Under the pieces are notes generated by a model. It saw only the letters and a program-made list of their open reading frames with translations, had not been told where the DNA came from and did no database searches. Positions 49,517-58,657 of a stretch of 64,000 nucleotides of DNA are shown piece after piece; positions within the stretch are counted from its first letter, which is position 1; each line of letters begins with the position of its first letter. The stretch comes from Pterois miles (taxonomy: Eukaryota; Chordata; Actinopteri; Perciformes; Scorpaenidae), in NCBI GenBank assembly GCA_947000775.1, contig CAMQGK010000463.1, positions 3,598,501 to 3,662,500 on the forward strand, read 5' to 3'. A program made the position numbers and the translations under genes.

Positions 49517-49531
49517 GGCTGACAGTCAGCT
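49517..49531 (+). promoter_or_regulatory. MARE-like inverted half-sites
   Basis: GGCTGACAGTCAGCT contains the 13-base palindrome GCTGACAGTCAGC. Each arm matches the Maf half-site TGCTGAC at 6 of 7 positions, but the arms are one base further apart than in the CRE-type MARE. It may be an autoregulatory Maf site; this is inference from motif and position. Confidence 0.35.
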
Positions 49532-49610
49532 GATGGCCTTTGACAGTTGCGAAAAGTTTTGTTTCTGTAGGCTACTAATATGTTAATTAGCTCTCGGAGT
49601 GTGCGACCCT

Positions 49611-49615
49611 ATTGG
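49611..49615 (-). promoter_or_regulatory. Inverted CCAAT box
   Basis: ATTGG, the reverse of CCAAT, lies 34 bases before the CRE palindrome and under 500 bases from the maf start. It is short, so it could be chance, but the position fits NF-Y binding in a proximal promoter. Confidence 0.3.
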
Positions 49616-49646
49616 CTCTTCGTCCGAGTCAATTTCCTATTTCCAG

Positions 49647-49658
49647 CCTGACGTCAGG
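49647..49658 (+). promoter_or_regulatory. CRE-type palindrome CCTGACGTCAGG
   Basis: This is a perfect 12-base palindrome around TGACGTCA, the CREB/ATF site and also the core of the C-MARE bound by large Maf proteins. The outer TGC/GCA bases of a full C-MARE are not in register, so CREB/ATF binding is as likely as autoregulation. Confidence 0.45.
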
Positions 49659-49667
49659 GCAGCTACA

Positions 49668-49802
49668 ATGCTCTTAAACTCATCTGCTGTGTGTGATCCC
49701 TCTAAAAAATCGCCCCACCAGTCAGCGCCTTGTAACGTGCGAGGCTGCGTTCACTCCCCTGCTTTCGGCTCTTCTCCCTCTCCGCTTTGCGCAATGTATT
49801 AA
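49668..49802 (+). other. Upstream ORF 1 in the possible maf leader, 44 codons
   Basis: An ATG at 49668 opens a 44-codon frame ending TAA at 49800-49802. The last two codons, ATG TAT, could also act as a minimal uORF. It matters only if transcription starts upstream of it. Confidence 0.25.
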
Positions 49803-49824
49803 CGAAGAAACCGTAAAGTGTTAA

Positions 49825-49974
49825 ATGTTTGAAATACAAAACCGCCGAAGTGCACATGCTGAAAAAGGACTCCGCTACTCGTGCGCGCGGCACTGCTGTG
49901 TCTGTGCAATAGACTCTGCAAAGAAAAACTCCTCTCACACGCCTGCAAGTCCGCGGCTGCAAAAAGGACGCTGA
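49825..49974 (+). other. Upstream ORF 2 in maf leader, 49 codons
   Basis: An ATG at 49825 opens 49 codons ending TGA at 49972-49974, 122 bases before the maf ATG and in another frame. It has no recognisable domain and is Arg/Lys/Cys-rich. Being upstream and closed before the main start, it could reduce or tune maf translation. Confidence 0.35.
49856..49912 (+). other. Upstream ORF 3 in maf leader, 18 codons
   Basis: An ATG at 49856 opens 18 codons ending TAG at 49910-49912, lying wholly inside uORF 2 in a different frame. It is the ATG nearest the main start in the leader region. Confidence 0.35.
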
Positions 49975-50096
49975 AAAGCTTTTTTCTCCAGTTTCAAGAC
50001 AAACGCTTAAATATCAAACTGGCTCACGTTCTTCCCAACCAGCCCAGTTTGACAGCTGCTCTTCACCCCACTTGGAGGACTGTCAGCAGCAAGAGG

Positions 50097-51068
50097 ATGG
50101 CATCAGAGCTGGCAATGAGCAACTCCGACCTGCCCACCAGTCCCCTGGCCATGGAATATGTTAATGACTTCGATCTGATGAAGTTTGAAGTGAAAAAGGA
50201 GCCGGTGGAGCCCGATCGCAACATCAGCCAGTGCAGTCGCCTTATCGCCGGGGGATCCTTGTCTTCCACCCCGATGAGCACGCCGTGCAGCTCGGTGCCC
50301 CCTTCCCCAAGCTTCTCGGCGCCCAGTCCGGGCTCGGGGAGCGAGCAGAAGACACACATAGAGGATTTCTACTGGATGTCCGGTTATCAACAGCAGTTGA
50401 ATCCAGAGGCGCTGGGCTTCAGCCCCGAAGACGCAGTCGAGGCGCTGATCAACAGCAGTCACCAGCTCCAGTCGTTCGATGGCTACGCCAGGGGCCAGCA
50501 GTTCGCTGGCGCAGCCGGAGCAGGAGGCACCATGGCCGCGGAAGAGATGGGGTCCGCCGCGGCGGTGGTGTCGGCAGTCATCGCTGCGGCAGCCGCTCAG
50601 AACGGAGGGCAACACCACCACCACCACCATCACCACCACAGCAACAGCCACCACCAAGCGCCCGGCGTCCAGTCCAACGGCACTTCTGGGACAATTCACC
50701 CACACATGCGCCTGGATGAACGGTTCTCAGACGACCAGCTGGTCACCATGTCAGTGCGGGAGCTCAACCGGCAGCTACGGGGGGTCAGCAAGGAAGAAGT
50801 GATCAGATTGAAACAGAAGAGGAGGACCCTAAAGAACAGAGGCTACGCGCAGTCCTGCCGGTACAAGCGGGTCCAGCAGCGGCACGTCCTGGAGGGAGAG
50901 AAGACGCAACTCATCCAGCAGGTCGACCACCTAAAGCAGGAGATCTCCAGGCTGGTCCGAGAGAGGGACGCGTACAAAGAAAAGTATGAGAAGCTCATCA
51001 GCAACGGCTTCAGAGAAAATGGATCCAGCAGCGACAACAACCCTTCATCCCCGGAGTTTTTCATGTGA
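50097..51068 (+). CDS. maf: c-Maf bZIP transcription factor, single exon
   Basis: Nuclear basic leucine-zipper activator of the large MAF family, which binds MARE sites as a dimer and acts in lens, immune and other cell fates (family knowledge). The 323 residues show the N-terminal acidic/Pro-Ser-Thr activation domain (about 1-125), an Ala-rich segment (135-167), nine histidines (173-181), the extended homology region (about 207-237), the basic region with NRGYAQSCRYKR (247-258), and a zipper with heptad positions L265, L272, L279, L286, Y293, L300. A SUMO motif VKKE (K33) and a four-residue Ser/Thr ladder S54, T58, T62, S66, S70 are intact. The start is the first in-frame ATG, with A at -3 and G at +4. 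The frame is open back to the TGA at 49860 but has no earlier ATG. The end SSPEFFM identifies c-Maf rather than MafA or MafB. Human c-Maf short form is longer (373 aa), mainly from a Gly-rich linker missing here. Confidence 0.97.
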   Translation: MASELAMSNSDLPTSPLAMEYVNDFDLMKFEVKKEPVEPDRNISQCSRLIAGGSLSSTPMSTPCSSVPPSPSFSAPSPGSGSEQKTHIEDFYWMSGYQQQLNPEALGFSPEDAVEALINSSHQLQSFDGYARGQQFAGAAGAGGTMAAEEMGSAAAVVSAVIAAAAAQNGGQHHHHHHHHHSNSHHQAPGVQSNGTSGTIHPHMRLDERFSDDQLVTMSVRELNRQLRGVSKEEVIRLKQKRRTLKNRGYAQSCRYKRVQQRHVLEGEKTQLIQQVDHLKQEISRLVRERDAYKEKYEKLISNGFRENGSSSDNNPSSPEFFM

Positions 51069-51070
51069 GT
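51065..51070 (+). promoter_or_regulatory. Potential splice donor overlapping maf stop codon
   Basis: GTGAGT begins at the G of the last Met codon and runs through the TGA stop (51066-51068). Splicing here would remove the stop and leave the exon ending in AT, so any following G would remake Met and any following A, C or T would give Ile. The same geometry yields the long human MAF isoform (established). Whether this fish uses the site is inference. Confidence 0.5.
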
Positions 51071-52694
51071 CCCGACATTATCGTGAAAAAAAGATATCAG
51101 ATGGGTTACTCACCCCCGCTTACAAAAGTTTTCATGAAACATTTTTTTTTTCATTTGGCGCAAAAGCCTTCTAGACCAAGAACTAATTTGTCAACTTTTT
51201 TTTTTTTTAATTTTATACATTTTTTAAAAAAAGTCTGCGAATGTTTTTAGATTTGGAGGGCTTTAAGTCATCCGCGTTTTTAATTTTGGAGAGGCATATT
51301 CAGAAAACTTTCATCTACGTTTTGCTATCAGTATATTACGCATAACCTGTTTGTCGAGACTTTTTCATCGTTGTTCATTAGATTTGCAGTGTTTGAGTAC
51401 AGTATGATTTTTGAGAGTTGATCCAACTTTATGCTGAAGTGTGCATGCGAGCACTGAGTATATGAAGTTCACCAACTTGCCCTTTTTTTCATCACTTTAC
51501 TTTGAATTCAGTGTACAGATTCCTGTCAAAACTGCATCCATCGATAATATGTTTTTGGTCTCTTTTTTTTAACCTTTCTTTTTTTTATCTGCCAAACTTG
51601 GAGGATTGCGAGCCTGCCGTTTTGACGCCACCTCATCTCATGCTTGCTTTTGTGTTGAGCAACAAAAGACTATATCCATTACAAACTGTTCATTATTTTT
51701 TAAAAAACAGATGTCTTATTGAACTCCCCTGCATGCTGGACATGTATGGTTTTTTTTTTTTCTTTCTGTCCTTTTGAAGATATCCTTCTTGTCGGATGAC
51801 TCCAGCATGGCATTCATACTTCATTTATGGCCTCCTCACTTTTTTGGGACAGCAACAAAAAAGTGACAAGACTTCCCACGTCTCCCTCCTCCACCCCTCC
51901 ACCCCCCTCCACCCGTGTACAAAGTGCATTTCAGCTGTGTTGAAGTGCACCACCAGCGGCTGGCATTAGGCTGCAGTGAATGCGCTATAAGCATTCCTGA
52001 AGGAAGTTGATCGGCGGAGGGGAAAGAAAAAGACTTCACTGTTAGAGGAAATCACCGATCCCTTCGCTGTTGCTTAAAGCCTATACTGTTATTTAAAGAT
52101 ATTCCATTCTGCATTTGACAACTTTTGAATCATTTTTTAATTTAAGCACAAAGTTTTATAAGTTGCAAAAGATACAGGTTGAAGCATATATTATTGCATA
52201 ATGAGGAGGTTGCTGCACAAAAGTGTTTTAAGAAATGTTTAGAGGAATTGGCGCAACTCCATAGTTGATATTGTGCAGGAAAACAGCGCTGTGGCAGCAT
52301 GTGCTTCAAACACAAGTGTGACAGCTCTTTCCACTACTCTATTTCAAAAAGTATTGTTGGAGAAGTCAAGGTAAATTGTTTTTTTTTTTTTTTTTTTTTG
52401 GACATGTGTCTTCAACGAACTGACGCATTTTGGACTGAAATGCACTAAAAATCTCGCTTGTCATCGTGTGGAAAGTTCTAAAGAAAAAGTTGATATTCTC
52501 CACATCCTGTTACGACTTCATCGTAACGTTTTGATACTTTATTATCAGCTCGGGAGAGAGACTTGTTTTGTGCTAAACGAGCTCAATATTTGCAAAGCAA
52601 TAACAATATTATTATAATCAATAATGTCTGGACATTGTTTAGATGGTCAGGGATTGACACCCTGCATGTACAAAATGAGGGAGAACCATTCGCC

Positions 52695-52700
52695 AATAAA
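52695..52700 (+). terminator. AATAAA polyadenylation signal, proximal
   Basis: Canonical AATAAA hexamer about 1.63 kb after the maf stop codon, followed by an AT-rich stretch. It is a candidate cleavage signal for the short maf mRNA. Confidence 0.45.
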
Positions 52701-52845
52701 TCTTGAAAATATGTTAATTAATCTTTCATCTTATATATAGTATATAAATATATATATTTTGCTGTGCAAAATTATTTCACTCACTAACCATATGTGATGT
52801 TCATATGTGCTCGTTTTTTTCATTTCATACAATTAAATGATATGC

Positions 52846-52851
52846 AATAAA
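52846..52851 (+). terminator. AATAAA polyadenylation signal, distal
   Basis: Canonical AATAAA hexamer followed within 60 bases by T-rich and GT-containing sequence, as expected of a downstream element. It is the better placed of the two candidate maf 3' ends. Confidence 0.5.
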
Positions 52852-53498
52852 TGTATGTAATTGTCCTCAATAAGTTTCTCACTTTTCTTTTGACTTGTCG
52901 TGAGATTTTTTTTTTTTTTTTTTGCTTTCGTGATTGAAACAATATCTAAATTACTGCACTACATATTAACACTGTTCATATTTGCTGCTGTCGCCCTTCA
53001 TGTGTTTTCACCCAACGCTAATTTAATATTTAGAATATAACGGGCCACCCTTTTTAAACAAGTTCTTCATAAATTTACACAAACACATAAAGTAATTTAG
53101 GGTGAGACACTTCCTCCATTTTGACCCTAGTGCTGCATTTAATAAATCCGGTGTTAGAGAGAAGCTGATGAAACCACAAGCAAAGATTGGCCTACATTTG
53201 ACTACACTGATGTCTGATACAGCTTTATTATTTTATTTCTTAAAAATCCCCAAATTGACTGTGAATGAAAAATCATTTTCACAATATAGTGATATATATT
53301 TGTTGCCATTTTTCTTTTCAACCCCATTTCCATTCAAAATCATCTTTACAATCAAATCATTATATATATATATGAATATGTTATTTAAAATATTTAAGTC
53401 CATGAGTTGCACCCTCCTCTATGGAAGCCCAGTACGGTTTATTATAATATAATTACATTATGTTAATTTTATTGTAGAATGTGACCTGTGATTAGTGG

Positions 53499-53499
<1 letters not shown>

Positions 53500-53549
<50 letters not shown>
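53500..53549 (+). repeat. (TG)n microsatellite
   Basis: Uninterrupted TG dinucleotides over about 50 bases. Confidence 0.98.
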
Positions 53550-53550
<1 letters not shown>

Positions 53551-53702
53551 ATGTCTGTGGACAAGGAGTGAATGTGTGTGTGTTTTCCTTGTAGTACGGT
53601 ATATGAGAGGATGACATCTCTATGTGGATTTCTCATGGCTATGCATGTTCCCTCTGTTTGCTCCTGTTTTCACATCGCTTGCTTCCTGTGACCAGTGTGT
53701 AT

Positions 53703-53708
<6 letters not shown>

Positions 53709-53766
<58 letters not shown>
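53709..53766 (+). repeat. (GT)n microsatellite
   Basis: Uninterrupted GT dinucleotides over about 58 bases, 160 bases after the previous tract. Confidence 0.98.
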
Positions 53767-53767
<1 letters not shown>

Positions 53768-56700
53768 GTGTGTCCACTGTGTTTTTCAGACACTGTGTGC
53801 TTGCTGTCATTAGCCTGTCATCATTTGGCTTCCCCAATTTCACCCCGCTTTATCCTGTTTGTCAGTGGGCCTGGAGCAGACATGCTCAGGGAGGGAGTGA
53901 GGGCACAGCCATGTCAGGCATGTGAGGGGGCGCTGGAGAAGGTGCCAATGTGAGTCAGCCGCTGCGGTGGGCAGAAAGAGGCTCGGCGCTGCTCTACCCA
54001 AATTGTGCCTTGCGGTCGGTGTTTAGACATCTCATTATGTCTTCCTTCAGCATCATTTTTTTACTGTACTGGTGCACTATAACCGAGAAGGTTACTTTTC
54101 TTATTCTGAAAAGTTCCTCTGTAAGTTCTGGGATGTGAAATAGTCTCGTGAGCATCTTGTTTCACTGCTGCAGAACAATTTGTTTGTTGCAACAGGAAGA
54201 CCCATGTGCCAAAATCCACCCTGAAGAAGGTTTCTGAGGACAGATTCAGTCTGGATTTGTCAGTTTTTTGCAACAGCTTGCGTGTGTGAGCATAGGAGGA
54301 CCCACACAAAGGGCACCTTTCATAAAAATCAACCACACTGTCAGTTTGTTAACAAAACGCAGAGCGATCGACTGCTATGCTCGATGAGGAGTCTTTCATT
54401 CATTCAGATTTCATACTTTTTAAATTAACAAAACGACACTGCGTGCACCATCTGCCTGGGATGAAGTGCTGCACAGCCCCCCCCCCCCCAAACTTAAAAA
54501 AAGAGGCCGTTTGAACCCAACACTTGTATCCCTCTCTGTTTAGCATTATTTCTTCCGAGGTGTGTGTTGCTGCTGTGGTGGCTGATTTGCCCAGAGTGAG
54601 GGGAGAGACTGAGACAATAGTCAGGCTCGGGCTGAATTAAATGATTTTGCTGATGATTAATAGTGGTGTGGGCCACTGGCTCCTGCGATGTAGAGATGAT
54701 AAATCGTGAGTGCAGCTCTGTGCAGCTGTGCCAGTGTTGGGTCTTAGCATGCACACACCACGCAATTTACAGCCAAGCCGCTCTCCTTCTTCCTCAATTT
54801 ATCTAATTACGTCTATTTGATCTAAGCAGTAGCTCTGCTATATTTTGATATTTCATATTAACCACAAAAAAAATATTAAATGACTTTGGGGGAGCCTTTT
54901 TTTTTGCATCCCCCCCCTTTAAAAGGACATGCCTCTTTATGTGCCATTTCAAAGAGAATCATTTTTTTCTGTATTTAGGAGTTTCTCTACAGGCTGTGCA
55001 TTAGTGTGGTGGGTTTTTTGATGTGTTTAGAGTGGCATGTAAAAAATGAAAAAATGGTTTCTGTTAAAAGCTGCCCTGTTAGACTCTTGAGCTTGTTTAT
55101 TTTGATTGCTTTCTCATTGGGATGGATGAGTTAGACCTCTAACGTCCACGCACTAGAACTGAAAACACTCACATCCCAGAGACTAGAAAGGCAAACACAC
55201 ACAGCAGCACACAGACAAACAATAAATGGTGCTGCATATATTTACCACAGCCTTTTGTTTCACAGCACGATGCTCTTTATGTTTCTCTGACATTTACGAG
55301 ATTCAAATACTTCAGTCTCCAAAGCTTAAATGACATTTGCGTGAAGACAGATCTGATTTGCAAAAGATGTTTCACGTTCTATCCGTGGCACCAGTGCGCA
55401 ATGGTTATGTAAGTGATAAATCTATCGATTTTCCAATGATGCACTCGTATGGAACGTGGCGCTATGCGGGCTGACAACATAAGATGCAGCACGATGCTCA
55501 GCGAAGTAGCAGTACGCTAGTCGACAGACCCAAAAATAAGAGCTGGTCGGGGGTCTGAATGCTTCCAGGTTTTAGATGGTGCCAGAGGAAAGGCTGGAGA
55601 GGGTCTGTCGTTGTGTTAGTGTTTGTGTGTGATTCTGCATCTCTTAGCTCATGCCTGCCCGTGTGTGAAGTCGATTTAGTACCTGTGTGGATAATACGTG
55701 TGCATATATGTGTAAATGTGTATGTGAGTGTGTGTGTGTCTTGTCTCCTTTTGGAGAGGAGGATGAGCAGAGGTCAAAAGTTACGGTGCACAAGGCTGCT
55801 CTCAAAGTCATTAGAGTAATCCCTGCCCTGGGGAGCTCAAGCTCATTTCCTCTGCCCAGAACTCACTGAATGAGATGTACATGCACATCCGACATGGTAC
55901 AGTACACAGTACATTCAAGACGAGTCACTGCCAGTTTTTTTTTTTTTTTTTTTACCCATTTCCTGTATTTCACCACTGTCTTAGAGAGTTACACTCATGC
56001 AGCATACTTTATTTTTTGTTATTACACAAGTATGTTTCTGAGGATTGGGACAAAATCTAATTACTTTTAACACAAATAACTTTTAGGAGAAGTGTTCCTT
56101 GTTTTGTATGTGTAAAATTCGGTAATGTGTTAAAATGACTAAGCGCCCAGTTGATGACTAAAGTACAGTAGGTTTAAATACACAAAAGGTGTTTATATAC
56201 TTATATGTACGCAGCACGTGTGTCACCTAAAATATGAGGGCCGAAGCCTGGCCGGTTTAGTTTCACGCCACCAAACATTTTCTTCTTTTTTCATCCCATG
56301 TAGCCGAACGGAAAAACGCCACTGAGTCACTGTCAAGTGGAAATAGGGACGATAAAAGCGAGGCAGCCTTTGTAGTGGTTGAACTAATCACAGTGGTATA
56401 ATGAGCATTGTCCGGTGGTGTTCGTGGCAGCCACGATGATCACGGACAGCAGTTCATGTTATTCTCGCACCCACATCATTCAAGGATTGTATTGTGGGTG
56501 CTGCAAAGACACAATAAAGCAACCAGTGGTACTAAAGCAAAACACATTGTTCCTCCTATTAATATCCACTGAGCCAGACTGGGCGTGTTAAACTGGGATT
56601 CCCAGTGTCAGTCGTGAGTTTACACTTTAATTAAGGTTAGACAATCTGAAAAATACCATCAATTCTAACTGTTTCTTGAAGAAAATATTTTTGAATCCTC

Positions 56701-58593
56701 TCTGTCATCATACAATGAAAAAAAACTTGAATGTGTTTTGTATAATTTATTTTTTATTTTTTAAAACTTTTTGCACTTGTTTGTTTTTCTACTGTAAAAA
56801 GAAAGAAGTTGTAAAAAAAACGTATTTCACATAATTCAGTTTTAGTGTATGTATTTCAAAGTTAGGATTTCATAAGATTCATTCCTTCCGCAACAAACTT
56901 TTGATGATTTATGAGTTTGTTCTGAAAAACCGGAATGCAGATAGAGGACATACTGGATGTTCAACAGTAACTGTAGTCAGGTGTCTCAGCACAGCCAGGT
57001 GGCATCCACATCTGTGAACGTGACCACATTCATACAGAGACTTCACTGCGTATAAAAGAGGTCGGGACAGAAACACTCACTCCGTCAGAATTAAACAGAC
57101 ATCAGGGATCAATTAAGCTGCTTATTTTATCAGTACGCTTTGCTCTTTCTATACATTTCTTTCTTTGTTACTGGCAGAAAATCTCAGTGAGCTTCAAATA
57201 GACATTAAGCGGATACGTGCGGTGCCATTAGAGGGTTGTCCTTGAAAGACTGGCTGCAGGTTATGTTGGTAATGAGGTGGTTGGGACTTGCTGGGGTAAT
57301 TTTATATGTCTGTAAATGGACCCAAACCAAGAGCCTGTGACTTAAATAAATGCAACACCATCTTTCAGCAGTCCCATTACACAAAAGGTGAGGAAGTAAA
57401 AAAAAAAAGTCTTTTAAAGTAGCATATGTTTTCAAATTTCTACAAATAAAACCCAGATATATGACCAAAATCCCAGTTTCAATCCATACATCATAGGTTT
57501 TATCGACATTGAATGATTTTTATTATTAAAGCATGCTTTTACTGAAATATAGAGCGGCAGCAGAGCGATGCGCTCATGAAAAACATTCAATGAAGGTTTA
57601 GTCAGAAGAATGATCAATATTTAGCTATTTGTTTGAGAGTATTCTTGATTCAGCTCTCCAGGATTTCGGTACAGAGGCCTTTTTCTCTGTTGCCCCAACA
57701 TTCTTGCCTTTTCACCACTGTTAACATACGTTTTAAAAATCTGTGACTAATGAAAGTTTACACTTCATGATTTAGATGCAATGACTTTTTCTGTTGTGCT
57801 GCGGCACTAATGTCATCATGCTGCATCGCTGCTGTTTTCCTGCAGGTCCGATATACTACTATATAGAACTGAGTTACTGTATGTGGCATTTATTTGAAAA
57901 TCCACTGATTTGAAATTCCCTTCACTGCAGTGTATGGGCATTTCCACAACTATCATTTTCCACAGTGTTTTAAAGGGACTCGGCTTGGCATCGGAAAGCT
58001 AAGAGCTAAGCTAATGTTTTTATTTGTGTAACAACACTTACGGGGAATAGGAATATTGGATTTGCCTCGAGCAGCGTGTTTACTTGCGTGTGCTCTGACG
58101 GTGGTGCTTATGAAAGTGTCCGTCATGAGGTAGGATGTCGGACGCCAACGTGCTCCACTGTTTATTTGCTTGCACAATAAATTCCCTCCCATTTAGAACA
58201 ATTAATTATGTGATTTAATGAGATGAGCAGGAGTAAAGGTCTTTGCGTAGAGCTCCTTTGCCTTTTCCGTGTGACGGCACTCTGTGTGCTTCGATATTTT
58301 AGTTTTGTCTCTTGTGGTTCCAGCGTTTTGATGCATGAGTTCTGCCTGTAGAATCTATTTGCATGCAAATTTTTTACATTTCCCTTCGCATCAAACGCTT
58401 ACTATGATACATGTACTGTGTTTCACCAGACAGACAAGGTGAGAGTGAATCTCGCTCGGAGTGGATCCACTTGTTTCTTTGTGATTGTTTGTGTGTGACA
58501 CGGTGGCAGAGTGACACACAGTAGAGGAAACAGAGAAAATGTGTATTTGCCTTGATATTCATTTAGCGATTCGTATGTTTTTTGCTCCTTTAG

Positions 58594-58657
58594 GTCCTCG
58601 AGAAAATTCCTCCACCTGTGATTTCAAGCCCCAATCCTGTGTCCTCGGCCCTCTGAG
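58594..58657 (+). other. Candidate alternative 3' exon of maf
   Basis: A 64-base stretch is preceded by a pyrimidine tract ending TCCTTTAG and followed by GTAAAA. Joined to the donor at 51065 it would replace the final Met with MSSRKFLHL and a stop, 9 codons. The peptide does not resemble the human long-form tail, so this could be chance. Support is only splice-site context and strand. Confidence 0.2.

Larger units (their letters stand above)
51069..52870 (+). other. maf: Probable maf 3' UTR
   Basis: This is AT-rich, with long T runs, no plausible coding frame and no recognised transposon, directly after the maf stop. It ends at a pair of AATAAA signals. The length of about 1.8 kb is an inference from those signals; the true cleavage site is not visible without transcripts. 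Confidence 0.6.
52871..58593. other. maf 3' flank, no gene recognised
   Basis: Contains T runs at 52906-52923 and 55935-55954, two long GT tracts, and AT-rich unique sequence. Apart from low-complexity frames there is no coding signal. It is intron if the alternative exon at 58594 is real. Confidence 0.4.

Noticed and set aside
49881..50096. 72-codon in-frame extension upstream of the maf ATG
   Set aside because: The frame is open after the TGA at 49860 but contains no ATG (49881 is GTG), while the ATG at 50097 has a strong start context and matches the known Maf N-terminus.
56290..56340. Possible maf long-isoform exon after CCCATGTAG
   Set aside because: Read from that acceptor it gives only a few residues before a stop and does not resemble the known vertebrate long-form tail; the pyrimidine tract is weaker than at 58580.
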